Shown in pieces: positions 14,999-24,525 of a stretch of 64,000 nucleotides of DNA (position 1 is its first letter; each line of letters begins with the position of its first letter). A program made the position numbers and the translations under genes. Below the pieces are notes generated by a model. That model was given only the letters and a program-made list of their open reading frames with translations. It ran no database searches and was not told where the DNA came from. This DNA is from Desulfuromonadaceae bacterium (lineage in GTDB: Bacteria > Desulfobacterota > Desulfuromonadia > Geobacterales > Pseudopelobacteraceae), in the NCBI GenBank assembly GCA_028683855.1, contig JAQUHA010000013.1, positions 36,841 to 100,840 on the forward strand. The letters run 5' to 3'.

Positions 14999-16474
14999 AT
15001 GTCGAATAGAAACGAAAATATCCTGCCGGAAGTTTTCCTCTCAGAAAGCGATGCCTCGCGTGCTGTCTCGAACATGGTCAAGCTGGGGACTGCGCGTAAA
15101 ATCGGCCCACGGCTCTATACCCGTAACATGATCGAGCCGGTGGAGAATATCGTTGCCCGCAATCGCTGGCAGATTGTCGGCATGCTGGCGCCAGGCGGAG
15201 TGATCGGTTTTCGTACCGCCCTGGAAAGTCATCCCGCCGAGGATGGATCCGTCTTTGTCACCTGCGGCTACAAAAAGATTTCCGAACTGCCGGGTCTGCG
15301 GATTGTCAGAATACCCGGTTCAGGTCCGGTCGAAGGCGATATGCCTTTTATCGGCGGACTTCACATGGCATCGCCTTCACGTCTTCTACTGGAAAACCTC
15401 TCGCATACAAAAGCACGGGAGGGAGCAACCAAGGCTGCCGGGCAGAAGGCTGTCGAAGAGAAACTTACCTCCATCCTGCGGATCAAGGGCGAAAGTGAGT
15501 TGAACCGGATCCGTGACCTTGCACGCTCCATTGCAGCAGATATCGGCCTTGAGAAAGAGTTTCAACTGCTCGACCGTCTGATCGGCAGCCTGCTGCAAAC
15601 GCGGGAAGCAGACTTGAAAAGTCCGGTCGCACGGGCATATTCCAGCGGTGAACCGTATGACCCTGCCCGTCTGGAACAGTTTGAAGCCCTGCGCAGCGCA
15701 CTTGCCCGCAGCGTCCTGCCAAGCCGGAACCGCACCTATGAACCGGGGCCGGCGTTTTACAACGAAAGCTTCTTCGACGCGTACTTCTCCAATTTTATCG
15801 AAGGGACCGAGTTTGAAGTGGACGAGGCTCTGGGGATTGTTTTCTCTGGAGTGATTCCCCAATCCCGACCGGAAGATGCCCATGACATCCTCGGTACCTG
15901 GCGTATCGTCGGCAATCTTGTTGAATTACAGCGGACGCCATCGGATATCGCCTCATTCATGGAACTGCTGCAAAGCCGACATACGTCGATCCTGGAAGGG
16001 AGACCGGACAAACGCCCAGGGGAGCTAAAGGAGAAGGGCAACCGGGCCGGGACTACCTACTTTGTCGCACCGGAACTGGTAAAAGGTACGCTTGCCCAGG
16101 GCTTCTCCTTCTACAATTCACTGTCCGATCCACTTGCACGAGCGCTTTTCATGATGTATCTCGTTTCTGAAGTCCATCCCTTTGACGATGGCAACGGCAG
16201 AACGGCGCGGGCGATGATGAACGCTGAACTTGTTGCGGCTGGTGTCTGCCGGATCATCATCCCGAGTGTCTACCGCAACGAATACATAGCATCGCTGAAA
16301 CTGCTTTCCAACCACAAGGACCCTGCGGCATTCCTTCGCGTCATGGATGTGGCTCAGGATTTTGTCAGCAGAATAGATTTCAGCGAGCTGGCGTCTGCCC
16401 GGCACATTCTGGAGCGGTGTAACGCGTTTGAACGACCTGCCGATACCGTCAAACTGATGATGCCCTCACCCTGA
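14999..16474 (+). CDS. Fic-domain AMP-transferase with N-terminal winged-helix region (class II)
   Basis: 491 aa from ATG 14999 (an in-frame ATG at 14978 is also possible; ribosome site is weak for both). Residues 1-110 form an AbiEi/winged-helix-like region (EVFLSESDASRAVSNMVKLG, GVIGFRTALESHP). The Fic core motif HPFDDGNGRTAR is at about residue 390 and contains the catalytic His. The inhibitory helix motif SNFIEGT (about 257-263) precedes the Fic core, which defines class II autoinhibition. Fic enzymes normally transfer AMP from ATP to Tyr/Ser/Thr of target proteins. In islands, such solitary Fic proteins may serve as regulated toxins. Flanked by the integrase and the TOTE helicase; no separate antitoxin is seen. 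Confidence 0.85.
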   Translation: MSNRNENILPEVFLSESDASRAVSNMVKLGTARKIGPRLYTRNMIEPVENIVARNRWQIVGMLAPGGVIGFRTALESHPAEDGSVFVTCGYKKISELPGLRIVRIPGSGPVEGDMPFIGGLHMASPSRLLLENLSHTKAREGATKAAGQKAVEEKLTSILRIKGESELNRIRDLARSIAADIGLEKEFQLLDRLIGSLLQTREADLKSPVARAYSSGEPYDPARLEQFEALRSALARSVLPSRNRTYEPGPAFYNESFFDAYFSNFIEGTEFEVDEALGIVFSGVIPQSRPEDAHDILGTWRIVGNLVELQRTPSDIASFMELLQSRHTSILEGRPDKRPGELKEKGNRAGTTYFVAPELVKGTLAQGFSFYNSLSDPLARALFMMYLVSEVHPFDDGNGRTARAMMNAELVAAGVCRIIIPSVYRNEYIASLKLLSNHKDPAAFLRVMDVAQDFVSRIDFSELASARHILERCNAFERPADTVKLMMPSP

Positions 16475-16523
16475 AGCGCATGAATTGAATATATAAAGCG
16501 GTGGCTCGACATGAGATCATTTC

Positions 16524-18932
16524 ATGAAACATAACAGGGCAACACTCATCGAAGCCATTGCCTTGAAAGAGACACAACTTGCTCGGCTCGACGCTGAACG
16601 GCAGGTGCTCCTTGATACGCTTCATGATCTACGGCAGCAGGTGTCAGCTATAGATGCATCCTCTTCCCCTGCCTCAGAACTTTCCTCATTATCCTCAGAC
16701 GATAAGATTACCCTGTTCCGTTCCCTCTTCAAAGGGCGGGAGGATGTCTACCCGAAACTGTGGGTCAGCAAGAACGGTGACCGCAAGGGATACATGCCCG
16801 CCTGCGCCAATGACGGAGTCTATACCCTCTGCGGAAAACGCAAGACTCCCCGAGTCAGGTGCAGCGACTGCAAGCACCAGTCGTACGTGCCGGTCACGGA
16901 TGAGGTACTTAAGGAGCATCTCCAGGGGAAACAGACCATCGGTGTTTACCCGCTCCTGCCGGACGACACCTGTCGGTTCCTGGCGGTGGATTTCGACAAG
17001 ACAACCTGGCAGGAGGATGTGGCGGCCTTCCGGGAAACCTGTACAACTTTTGATCTCCCAGTTGCGATAGAACGCTCTCGCTCAGGTAATGGCGCCCACG
17101 CCTGGTTCTTCTTCTCGGAACCGGTTATGGCCGCAACAGCGCGGGTCATGGGTTGCTACCTTATTACCGAAACCATGTCCCGGCGCCACCAGCTCAGCAT
17201 GGAATCATATGATCGGCTCTTCCCCAGTCAGGACACCATGCCTCGCGGCGGGTTCGGCAACCTGATAGCCCTGCCGCTGCAATGGGAGCCGCGTAAAAAA
17301 GGGAATAGCGTCTTCGTTGACGAGACATTCTCCCCCTATCTGGATCAATGGGGTTATCTGACATCGCTCAAACGGCTATCTTCACAGGAACTCCAGTCCA
17401 TTGCCGACAAGGCAGTGCGCAAAGGACAGGTAATCGGCTTACGGTTGCCGTCGGATCATGACGAAGAACAGGCACCATGGGAACGGTCGCCTTCAGGACG
17501 GCTGCCTGAGCAGCGGATCAAGGGAAAGTTGCCAAAAACAATCACGGCGGTACTTGCCCAAAAAATCTTTGTTGAAAAGAAATCGATCCCGTCGGAGTTT
17601 CTCAACCGGATCAAACGGCTGGCCGCCTTCCAGAATCCCGAGTTCTACAAGAAGCAGAAGATGCGGCTCTCGACCCACAACACCCCACGGGTTATCGCCT
17701 GCTTTGAGGAACTGCCGGAATATGTGGCGTTGCCGAGAGGCTGTCGTGATGCGCTCGAAACCCTCCTCAACGAACTTGGTATCACGTTACATCTCGATGA
17801 TAAGCGTCAAGCCGGTGTTGTAACCTCCTTCGAATTCCATGGCACATTATCAGATGTCCAGCAGCAGGCCGTAGATAAACTCATGCAGCACGACATCGGG
17901 ATATTTGTCGCACCTCCCGGTTCCGGCAAGACGGTAGTCGGCGCATGGATGACAGCGGCCAGGAATTGTTCAACCCTGATCCTGGTACATCGCAAGCCTC
18001 TTCTGGACCAGTGGGTGGCCCAGCTTGCACGCTTCCTTGATCTGCCACCCAAATCGATCGGCACCATCGGCTCGGGAAAGAGCAAGGCAACCGGGGTTCT
18101 GGATGTGGCCATGATGCAGAGCCTGGTCAGGAAAGATGAGGTTGCCGATCTGGTCGCCACTTACGGTCAGATTATCGTCGACGAATGTCATCACCTGCCG
18201 GCATTCTCCTTCGAACGGGTGCTGGCCGAGGTGAAGGCCCGATATGTGGTAGGACTTACTGCCACCCCGTACCGACGCGACGGCCATCAGCCCATAATCC
18301 ACATGCAATGTGGGCCGACCAGGTATTCATTGGACCGGAAGCAGCAGGAGTCACGTGACGCATTCACCCGGCGCCTTATCCTCCGGGAAACAAGTTTTAC
18401 TGTGTCAGACTCCGATAAGGAGACGACCATCCAGGAAATCTATGCTCTGTTGGCTTCCGACCGGGAGCGGAACCGTTTCATTCTCGATGACATACGAAAA
18501 GCCCTCGCCGACGGGAGGTCGCCAATTCTCCTGACCGAACGAAAGGACCATCTGGAACTCTTTGCCGGGGAGTTGCGTGATTCGGTGAAGCACCTGGTGG
18601 TACTCCATGGCGGCATGGGGGTAAAACAGAGACGCAAGATTATAGAGCATCTCGCAGCGATTCCCGATGACGAAGAACGACTGATACTTGCTACGGGGCG
18701 CTATATCGGTGAGGGTTTCGACGATGCCAGGCTGGACACACTTTTTCTGGCGCTGCCTTTCTCATGGAAAGGGATGCTGGTACAGTACGCGGGCCGGCTC
18801 CACAGGCTTCGCGCTGGCAAAAAAGAGGTCCGGGTATACGACTATGTGGACGGGTCAGTGCCGATGCTGGCCAAAATGCATGAAAAGCGTATGAAGGGGT
18901 TCAGAACTCTGGGATATGAACAGGTAACGTAG
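16524..18932 (+). CDS. TOTE-type primase-helicase (AEP primase + SF2 helicase)
   Basis: 802 aa. An N-terminal coiled coil (about 8-45) is followed by a small domain with Zn-like Cys (TLCGKRKTPRVRCSDCKHQS, about 93-112). The archaeo-eukaryotic primase-type domain follows: FLAVDFDKTTW (about 152-162) and IERSRSGNGAHAWFFF (about 178-193). The SF2 helicase starts near 440: APPGSGKTVVGAW (Walker A), IIVDECHHL (DECH box), GLTATPYRRDG (motif III) and YAGRLHRL (motif VI). The AEP-helicase layout matches the TOTE conflict systems, which are proposed to handle foreign DNA or stalled forks. Role in this island is inferred. Its neighbour is the Fic gene on the same strand (49-nt gap). Confidence 0.85.
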   Translation: MKHNRATLIEAIALKETQLARLDAERQVLLDTLHDLRQQVSAIDASSSPASELSSLSSDDKITLFRSLFKGREDVYPKLWVSKNGDRKGYMPACANDGVYTLCGKRKTPRVRCSDCKHQSYVPVTDEVLKEHLQGKQTIGVYPLLPDDTCRFLAVDFDKTTWQEDVAAFRETCTTFDLPVAIERSRSGNGAHAWFFFSEPVMAATARVMGCYLITETMSRRHQLSMESYDRLFPSQDTMPRGGFGNLIALPLQWEPRKKGNSVFVDETFSPYLDQWGYLTSLKRLSSQELQSIADKAVRKGQVIGLRLPSDHDEEQAPWERSPSGRLPEQRIKGKLPKTITAVLAQKIFVEKKSIPSEFLNRIKRLAAFQNPEFYKKQKMRLSTHNTPRVIACFEELPEYVALPRGCRDALETLLNELGITLHLDDKRQAGVVTSFEFHGTLSDVQQQAVDKLMQHDIGIFVAPPGSGKTVVGAWMTAARNCSTLILVHRKPLLDQWVAQLARFLDLPPKSIGTIGSGKSKATGVLDVAMMQSLVRKDEVADLVATYGQIIVDECHHLPAFSFERVLAEVKARYVVGLTATPYRRDGHQPIIHMQCGPTRYSLDRKQQESRDAFTRRLILRETSFTVSDSDKETTIQEIYALLASDRERNRFILDDIRKALADGRSPILLTERKDHLELFAGELRDSVKHLVVLHGGMGVKQRRKIIEHLAAIPDDEERLILATGRYIGEGFDDARLDTLFLALPFSWKGMLVQYAGRLHRLRAGKKEVRVYDYVDGSVPMLAKMHEKRMKGFRTLGYEQVT

Positions 18933-19095
18933 AGAGTGTAATTTCAAATATTCCCCAAGGACTTGAGCCTACCAATAATCGGCATGCGCAAAATTCACCG
19001 GATATTGTTTGTTTTTGCAATTATCCATTATGAATTACCCTCAAGGTATTTCAATGTGCAATACCACCTGCAACTACCACATTTCCTCACCAAAA

Positions 19096-20406
19096 TTATT
19101 GATCAAAAATTGAGGGCTGCTGTGCTTTCTGCTGTTGCCATTGGAAGCGAACCGGCTTGCTGAGTTTTTTGATATAACCTTCATCTTGAGCCCGTTTTAG
19201 CCAGTCATTCAACTGGGTCTTGCAGACATCGACCTGGTTCAGCATTTCATCAAGGGTAATGGGGGTTTTATACGTCAACTCCTGAAAACGTTGCAAGAAC
19301 AGGCCATAAAAACTTACAGGTCCAGGCGGTGTTTCAGCAGCCGGAATCAGTTCTGGAGCCTCTTCTTTTCTATATATGTTGTCATCTGATGGCACCTCAC
19401 ATACCACTGGCGGATGCTCCTGCCTTTCCAGCAAGGACATTTGGGCCGGCTCAGGCAACTCGGTTTTCGTTGTCTGCTGTTCGACTGCGGTCATCAGCAC
19501 TTTGAGATCAAGCCTGTCTCCCGGCAGCCATTTGGCACCTTGCCGGACAAGCTCGGCATTACCGGATGATGATGACGAAGTAGTTTTCACCCAGAGTGGC
19601 ACCCAGGTCTGCCGCAAATTCTCGACCGCTCCGTTCCATGTCCCTCCCTTGTTTTTCGTAGAGGAAACCACAATCGCCGCATCAGCCAGGCAATAGATAT
19701 ACTTGTTGCGAGACATTGCGTTGCCGACATCGAAACCTGCCTCTGGATTGAACGGTGAGATCAGTACCAGGTTATTGGCCATCAAAGATTTGCGGTACTT
19801 GGCCGAAGTTGCGGAACGAAGCAGGCTATCTGCCAATATGCCGATGGTCGTCCCTTCATGGGCAAGCGATCCTTGCATTGCCGCTTCGTCGATTCCGCGA
19901 GCGCCACCGGACACGATTGAATACCCTTGAGTGGCAGCTTCTTTTCCCAGAGTAGTCGCAAACAGAAGATCATCCTCTGTAGCATCACGGGAGCCGACGG
20001 CCGCGATTCCTCCCTTGTTGAGCAGATTGCGGTTGCCGCACCCGAACAGCACTGGCGGAGAATCTGTCTTGAGCAATTTCTTCAAACGGTTCGGATATTC
20101 TGCGTCAGAACGGGTCAATACCCACAAACCTGCACGCTGCCACTTTTCCAGAGCCAGAGCCAGAGCACTGCCACGGCCTAGCAAAAAACGGATGCGATCA
20201 AGCGTTACTGTTTTGTCGTTCCAACCCAACAACAGCGATCCAGGGTCATTACCCAACAATGCTTCCGGGAGAGTTTCTTTCTCCTTCAGCCACAGGGCGA
20301 ACCGACCCCACTCAGTAGGTGAAAGGGGGCGAGGATCACCCTTGACCGGTTTAGAAAAATAAGCTGTCAATAACAAAACCGCCTGTGTTTGCCCACTGAT
20401 ATTCAT
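19096..20406 (-). CDS. DprA/LOG-like DNA-processing protein
   Basis: 436 aa from ATG 20406, one nt after the RecQ-like stop, so translation is coupled. Residues about 95-330 form a Rossmann domain of DprA type: VLTRSDAEYPNRLKKLLKTD, AAVGSRDAT, YSIVSGGARGIDEAAMQGSL and ISPFNPEAGFDVGNAMSRNK. The C-terminal winged-helix-like tail (about 380-436, SKPITLDEMLNQVDVCKTQLN-like) fits DNA binding. Canonical DprA loads RecA on incoming ssDNA, but this gene is coupled to a RecQ-phosphoribosyltransferase fusion rather than in a competence context. A DprA plus phosphoribosyltransferase pairing has been noted among defence candidates from phage-satellite hotspots (stated from memory). Confidence 0.8.
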   Translation of the reverse strand: MNISGQTQAVLLLTAYFSKPVKGDPRPLSPTEWGRFALWLKEKETLPEALLGNDPGSLLLGWNDKTVTLDRIRFLLGRGSALALALEKWQRAGLWVLTRSDAEYPNRLKKLLKTDSPPVLFGCGNRNLLNKGGIAAVGSRDATEDDLLFATTLGKEAATQGYSIVSGGARGIDEAAMQGSLAHEGTTIGILADSLLRSATSAKYRKSLMANNLVLISPFNPEAGFDVGNAMSRNKYIYCLADAAIVVSSTKNKGGTWNGAVENLRQTWVPLWVKTTSSSSSGNAELVRQGAKWLPGDRLDLKVLMTAVEQQTTKTELPEPAQMSLLERQEHPPVVCEVPSDDNIYRKEEAPELIPAAETPPGPVSFYGLFLQRFQELTYKTPITLDEMLNQVDVCKTQLNDWLKRAQDEGYIKKLSKPVRFQWQQQKAQQPSIFDQ

Positions 20407-20407
20407 A

Positions 20408-22516
20408 TCAATCCCCGGTACTCGTACTTGCCAATGCCACCGGCCAGACAATCCCGCTGCCGGCACGGCGCAGCAATGCCGCAATCACGGTCATCGTCCA
20501 TGCCGAATCCACCATGTCGTCTACCAGTAGCACCGGCCCATTGGATATGCCGGGGATAACGGAAAAGACGCCATCAAGGTTCCGGCACTGATGATAACGG
20601 TTCTGCTGAAATTTTTGTTGCTGGTTGTCACGTACCTTGGTAACCGCTTCTACAAATGGCAGATTGAGCCTTGCAGCCAAACGGCGAGCAAAATCCGGCA
20701 CCAGTTCCGGATGGTTGCGAGAAGGTACACAGGTGACCCATGCCGGTCGCGGCTCTGGTCGCCACCGTTCCGTGACCATCTCGGCCACGGCATTGACCAG
20801 ATCATCCCGGAAACGGTTATTGTGCTTGTCCTCAGCAACTATGCGTCCCCAGCCTGCGTCACCCCAACGGGAAAGAATCCTGCCGGTCTCGGCGCGGAGA
20901 TTGGCTGGAAGATTTCCGCTAAATCCGTACTGCTGAAATGCGCCACCAGCCACCTGTTTTTTACATTCCAACGGCAGTTCGGCATGTTTCAGATACAGTG
21001 CCGCCTCGACAGCCAGCCGATGGGAAAATTCCTCCGGAATGACCGGTTGACCGAGACAACGAGCACATCTTCCGCAGGGTTGCGCCTGTTCGTCGTCAAG
21101 TGAACGGGCAAGGAACAGCATCAGACAATCCGGACTGTTTATATATTCCTGGACTTCCTGCCACTCGCCGGCACGCTGCTGCGTCAGACGCTGAATGTGC
21201 TGATGGTCGAGCCGATAGGCAACAGGAGTACGCCGCCAGCGCGAACCGTCCTTGATAACGGGAGAAGGATTTTCAACCGACAGGAATTTGAGTACCTTGT
21301 CAATCTGTCCCTTGCGGAGATTAACTTCAGCTTCGAGTTGGCGGTCCGATAATCCATCACTTTCCGCAAGCGCATCCATAATGCTGTTCACATGGCGTTC
21401 GTCCGGAAAGGCGCTGGCACGGAAAAACTCTTGAATCTCTTGATCTTCCCGTCCTGAAAGCAGCACGCCAACAGCATAATCTATGGCACGCCCAGACCGG
21501 CCTACCTGCTGATAGTATGCAACTATGGAGCCCGGCGCCTGATAGTGAATGACAAAACCGAGATCAGGTTTATCATACCCCATTCCCAAGGCTGTCGTTG
21601 CCACAAGCGCTTTTATCTCATTGTTGAGCAGTGCTGATTCAAGATATTGCCGGTATGCGTCGGAACTTTCAAAGCTGTCAGCTTCGACCCCGCTGTAGTA
21701 TGCTTTGGCAGTAATACCGTTCAGTGTCAGCCATTCGGCGACTTGATCGGCATCACGTTTAGTAAGGGTGTACACGATTCCGGTGCCGGGAAGTTGCGGC
21801 AGATGTTCAGCTAGCCATGCCAGGCGTCCTGACTGGTCTGGAAGCTTAACCGTCTGCAGAGCGAGGGTTTCGCGAAGAAGCGAACCCCTCTGAATATCAA
21901 TATTTCCCAGCTGTGATGTGATGTCATCCAAAACCCGGTTGTTGGCCGTCGCAGTCGTACCGAGTACCGCCATATTCGGCGGCATGTGCTGCAATACGCT
22001 CACAAGCCGGCGATAATCAGGCCGGAAATCATGGCCCCAGTCAGAGATACAGTGAGCTTCGTCCACAACCAGAAGACCGATCTGGTTGGCAACGGGGAGC
22101 AGGACCGTTCGGACAAATTCATCATTTGCAAGACGTTCGGGAGAAATCAGTACTGCGTCCGCTTGATTGTTCAGAATGGTTTGTATCAATGGCTGCCAAT
22201 CATCGCGATTGGTTGAGTTTATTGTTACCGGTCGGATTCCCAGACGTTCTGCAGCCTCGATCTGGTTACGCATCAGCGCCAGAAGGGGCGAAACGATCAG
22301 AGTCGGGCCATGTCCCCTGTCACGCAGGATGCGGGTTGCTATAAAGTAGACCGAGCTTTTCCCCCAGCCGGTTCTCTGCACCACCAGCATCTTCCTGCGC
22401 TGGTTCACGATGGCGTCAATAGCTTCCCACTGGCCGTCACGAAAATCGGCGTTTTGATTCGACAGGGCTCGACGCAGTAATTCAAGGGCGTAATGTTGGT
22501 CAGTGGGAGCAGGCAT
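20408..22516 (-). CDS. RecQ-like helicase fused to a phosphoribosyltransferase domain
   Basis: 702 aa. RecQ-type helicase core (about 20-350): RTGWGKSSVYFIA (Walker A), LLVVDEAHCISDWGHDFRPDY (DEAH) and QQVGRSGRAIDYAVG (motif VI). Zinc-binding stretch QPCGRCARCLG lies at about 480. The C-terminal 170 residues are unlike RecQ: VTCVPSRNHPELVPDFARRL and GPVLLVDDMVDSAWTMTVIA, the latter a PRPP-binding loop of type I phosphoribosyltransferases (ComF-like). The gene overlaps the DprA-like partner only by spacing (1 nt). Fusion of helicase, PRTase and partner DprA suggests a three-part DNA-end sensing module. PRTase chemistry is not established for such fusions. Confidence 0.85.
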   Translation of the reverse strand: MPAPTDQHYALELLRRALSNQNADFRDGQWEAIDAIVNQRRKMLVVQRTGWGKSSVYFIATRILRDRGHGPTLIVSPLLALMRNQIEAAERLGIRPVTINSTNRDDWQPLIQTILNNQADAVLISPERLANDEFVRTVLLPVANQIGLLVVDEAHCISDWGHDFRPDYRRLVSVLQHMPPNMAVLGTTATANNRVLDDITSQLGNIDIQRGSLLRETLALQTVKLPDQSGRLAWLAEHLPQLPGTGIVYTLTKRDADQVAEWLTLNGITAKAYYSGVEADSFESSDAYRQYLESALLNNEIKALVATTALGMGYDKPDLGFVIHYQAPGSIVAYYQQVGRSGRAIDYAVGVLLSGREDQEIQEFFRASAFPDERHVNSIMDALAESDGLSDRQLEAEVNLRKGQIDKVLKFLSVENPSPVIKDGSRWRRTPVAYRLDHQHIQRLTQQRAGEWQEVQEYINSPDCLMLFLARSLDDEQAQPCGRCARCLGQPVIPEEFSHRLAVEAALYLKHAELPLECKKQVAGGAFQQYGFSGNLPANLRAETGRILSRWGDAGWGRIVAEDKHNNRFRDDLVNAVAEMVTERWRPEPRPAWVTCVPSRNHPELVPDFARRLAARLNLPFVEAVTKVRDNQQQKFQQNRYHQCRNLDGVFSVIPGISNGPVLLVDDMVDSAWTMTVIAALLRRAGSGIVWPVALASTSTGD

Positions 22517-22579
22517 ATAGTTCTCCGATATATTCGTTCAAGCAGCCTCCAAAGAAATGCGTTCACTCACAACTGTACT

Positions 22580-23893
22580 TCAGGCAGGCTCCATGTTCAG
22601 CAGATATTTGAAAGCCGGGATCAGCCGTATTATTTTACCGTCAAGCGAAAGTTCTTCCTCATCCTCATAGGTGATGATCTCACCTCGATCCAATCCGGTC
22701 TCTTCCATCGCCTTGATCAGTGATCGCAATTCCCGGTTGCGTGTGCCCTCATCCCCTAAGGTATGCACGACCTGGATCAATTGCGTGATCTTGCCGCCGG
22801 TACAGCAGGCAAAATCAACCTCAAGGCCATTGCCGGTCTTGTAGTAGTAAAGTTCATGGCCTCGGCGTTTCAGATCAAGATAAACCTGATTCTCCAGGAG
22901 ATGCCCAAGATTTTCACTGAAACTGAATCCGACGGCACCGGCCATCCCGGTGTCAATGGCGTAGACCTTTTTCGGGCTTTTGATCTGCTCCTTCGCGGAA
23001 AATGCAAAGGAGTCGAGAGTAAACAGCAGATAGGCATCGCTGAAATATCCCAGGTACTCCTTCACGGTCTTATCGTTGAGACCAACCAGAGCCGCCAGCT
23101 TGTTGAAACTGTAGAGCGAGGAGATATTCGACGCCAGGTAGAAAAAAAGATTCTCCAGATCAACGGCCTTCTTGATGTTAAACCGGGGGGCTATGTCCTG
23201 GTAGAGGATGTTTCTGGCGTACATCACCAGAAGCTCTTTTTTGGTTTCCGGCAGATCTACCGCACCGGTCTCCGGGAACCCGCCAAAACGGAGGTAGTCG
23301 TCAAGAAGTTTGCGCAGCCGGTTTCGCTGTTTGGTCACTGCTACTGCATCGCTGATACTCAGCCCGTTGGAAGCAATAAACTCCGGGAAAGAAAACGGAT
23401 ACACCTCAACCGGCATCGCCCGCCCGGAAAGAAGGGTAATGAACTCCGATGTAAGCAGGTGCGAATTGGACCCGGTGACAATGAACTTTATCCCCTTCTG
23501 TTCGTATTTTGCCTTGACGAATACCTGCCATTCAGGAAAGAAGTGCACCTCATCGAGGCAGCAGTAAACCGGTCCGACCGGCGCAACCAACTTCAGGTAA
23601 TCGTCATAGGCCCGCTCAAGGTAGGATACATCGCTACGGTGACGGCTGAATTGTGGGTTTTCCAGATTGAGAAATAGTATGTTCCGGGGGGGTACCCCCT
23701 TATCGCGTATCAGGTGGTTGATCGTTTGCCGCACCAGCGTGCTCTTGCCTGACCGACGCACACCTACCAGCGCGACAATGTGGGGCAGATCCAGATAACC
23801 CTTCACCTTACCGAGAATTCCGCGTGAGACCCCTTCCTGGTAGAGGGTCCCATCCCAATGGGGATTCTGGTCAACGATTACCGATTCAAACAT
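22580..23893 (-). CDS. AAA_14/DUF4143-family P-loop ATPase
   Basis: 437 aa. N-terminal P-loop domain (Walker A ALVGVRRSGKSTLVRQ, Walker B VYCCLDEVHFFPEW, and FIVTGSNSHLL) followed by DUF4143 (from about 205 to the C-terminus; MYARNILYQDIAPRFNIKKA, YYKTGNGLEVDFAC). These proteins are widespread solitary ATPases, often with mobile or toxin-antitoxin genes, and the C-terminal part resembles a PD-(D/E)XK-type fold, though no clear nuclease motif is claimed here. Stands alone on the minus strand between the RecQ gene (63-nt gap) and an intergenic zone rich in inverted repeats. A small antisense ORF is considered spurious. Confidence 0.85.
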   Translation of the reverse strand: MFESVIVDQNPHWDGTLYQEGVSRGILGKVKGYLDLPHIVALVGVRRSGKSTLVRQTINHLIRDKGVPPRNILFLNLENPQFSRHRSDVSYLERAYDDYLKLVAPVGPVYCCLDEVHFFPEWQVFVKAKYEQKGIKFIVTGSNSHLLTSEFITLLSGRAMPVEVYPFSFPEFIASNGLSISDAVAVTKQRNRLRKLLDDYLRFGGFPETGAVDLPETKKELLVMYARNILYQDIAPRFNIKKAVDLENLFFYLASNISSLYSFNKLAALVGLNDKTVKEYLGYFSDAYLLFTLDSFAFSAKEQIKSPKKVYAIDTGMAGAVGFSFSENLGHLLENQVYLDLKRRGHELYYYKTGNGLEVDFACCTGGKITQLIQVVHTLGDEGTRNRELRSLIKAMEETGLDRGEIITYEDEEELSLDGKIIRLIPAFKYLLNMEPA

Positions 23894-24027
23894 AGATCGC
23901 TCCGAACTAAATCTGTATTGTTCGTATTATAACGCGAATAATATTCATTTCAAGCGAAATTGTCAGCCTATCATCCACCGTCATGCGGGCCGACCTTACG
24001 TATGTTGAACTGGCGAATTAATTCGAC

Positions 24028-24136
24028 AATGGCGCATTGATGGTACCATTTTTGTACCCAAAGATGCGCCATTAGTAGAAGGTGGCAAAAAGCTCCCCAT
24101 ATTTGGTACCAAATTGGCATCCAAAACAGCCACCTT
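24028..24136. repeat. Nested inverted repeats in intergenic region
   Basis: AATGGCGCAT (24028-24037) is inverted to ATGCGCCATT (24064-24073), and AAGGTGGC (24079-24086) to GCCACCTT (24129-24136) followed by T-rich sequence. Two palindromes TGGTACCA (24041 and about 24104) lie within the loops. It is the only notable content of 23894-24157 and could be an RNA structure, the terminator of the leftward operon, or an element end. Confidence 0.45.
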
Positions 24137-24157
24137 TTTGAGATACTAAATATTCTC

Positions 24158-24508
24158 CTACCACCAGTAGTACCAGCGCCAGTACCACCATGGGGCATAG
24201 CAGGGACGGTAATCCGTACTGGAGAAGGCGTACTTGATCAATGTCCAGAACGGTTTTCCCTTCACGTAGCCATGATAGAGCCGCACCTGCACCCGGTCCA
24301 TCAGGATGTACGGCAGCGAGATACAGGCGATGCCGATGGCCCAGTACCAAAAGGACTTTGGGGAAAAGAGGCCGACCAGCAGGCCGGAAACCGCACTGGT
24401 CAGCAAGGGCACTGCAATTGCGACCAGCACCGCCGGTAGCTTCGCCCTTTTCGGCTGCCGCTCTCGTAGCCATTGCTGAGCGTCATAGTATTTGATAGTA
24501 TCCGACAT
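24158..24508 (-). CDS. Small membrane protein with aromatic tail
   Basis: 116 aa from ATG 24508 with GGGAGG upstream. Two hydrophobic segments (about 25-48 and 53-70, VPLLTSAVSGLLVGLF; FWYWAIGIACISLPYIL) and an unusual Trp/Tyr-rich C-terminus (APWWYWRWYYWW). No family known. Last gene of a four-gene set with the recombinase-like gene at 25473. Confidence 0.6.
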   Translation of the reverse strand: MSDTIKYYDAQQWLRERQPKRAKLPAVLVAIAVPLLTSAVSGLLVGLFSPKSFWYWAIGIACISLPYILMDRVQVRLYHGYVKGKPFWTLIKYAFSSTDYRPCYAPWWYWRWYYWW

Positions 24509-24525
24509 AGAGACCTCCCGATTCT

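Noticed and set aside
22763..23677. 304-codon plus-strand ORF opposite the DUF4143 ATPase
   Set aside because: Fully antisense to a gene with clear Walker motifs; no ribosome site or family-like sequence.
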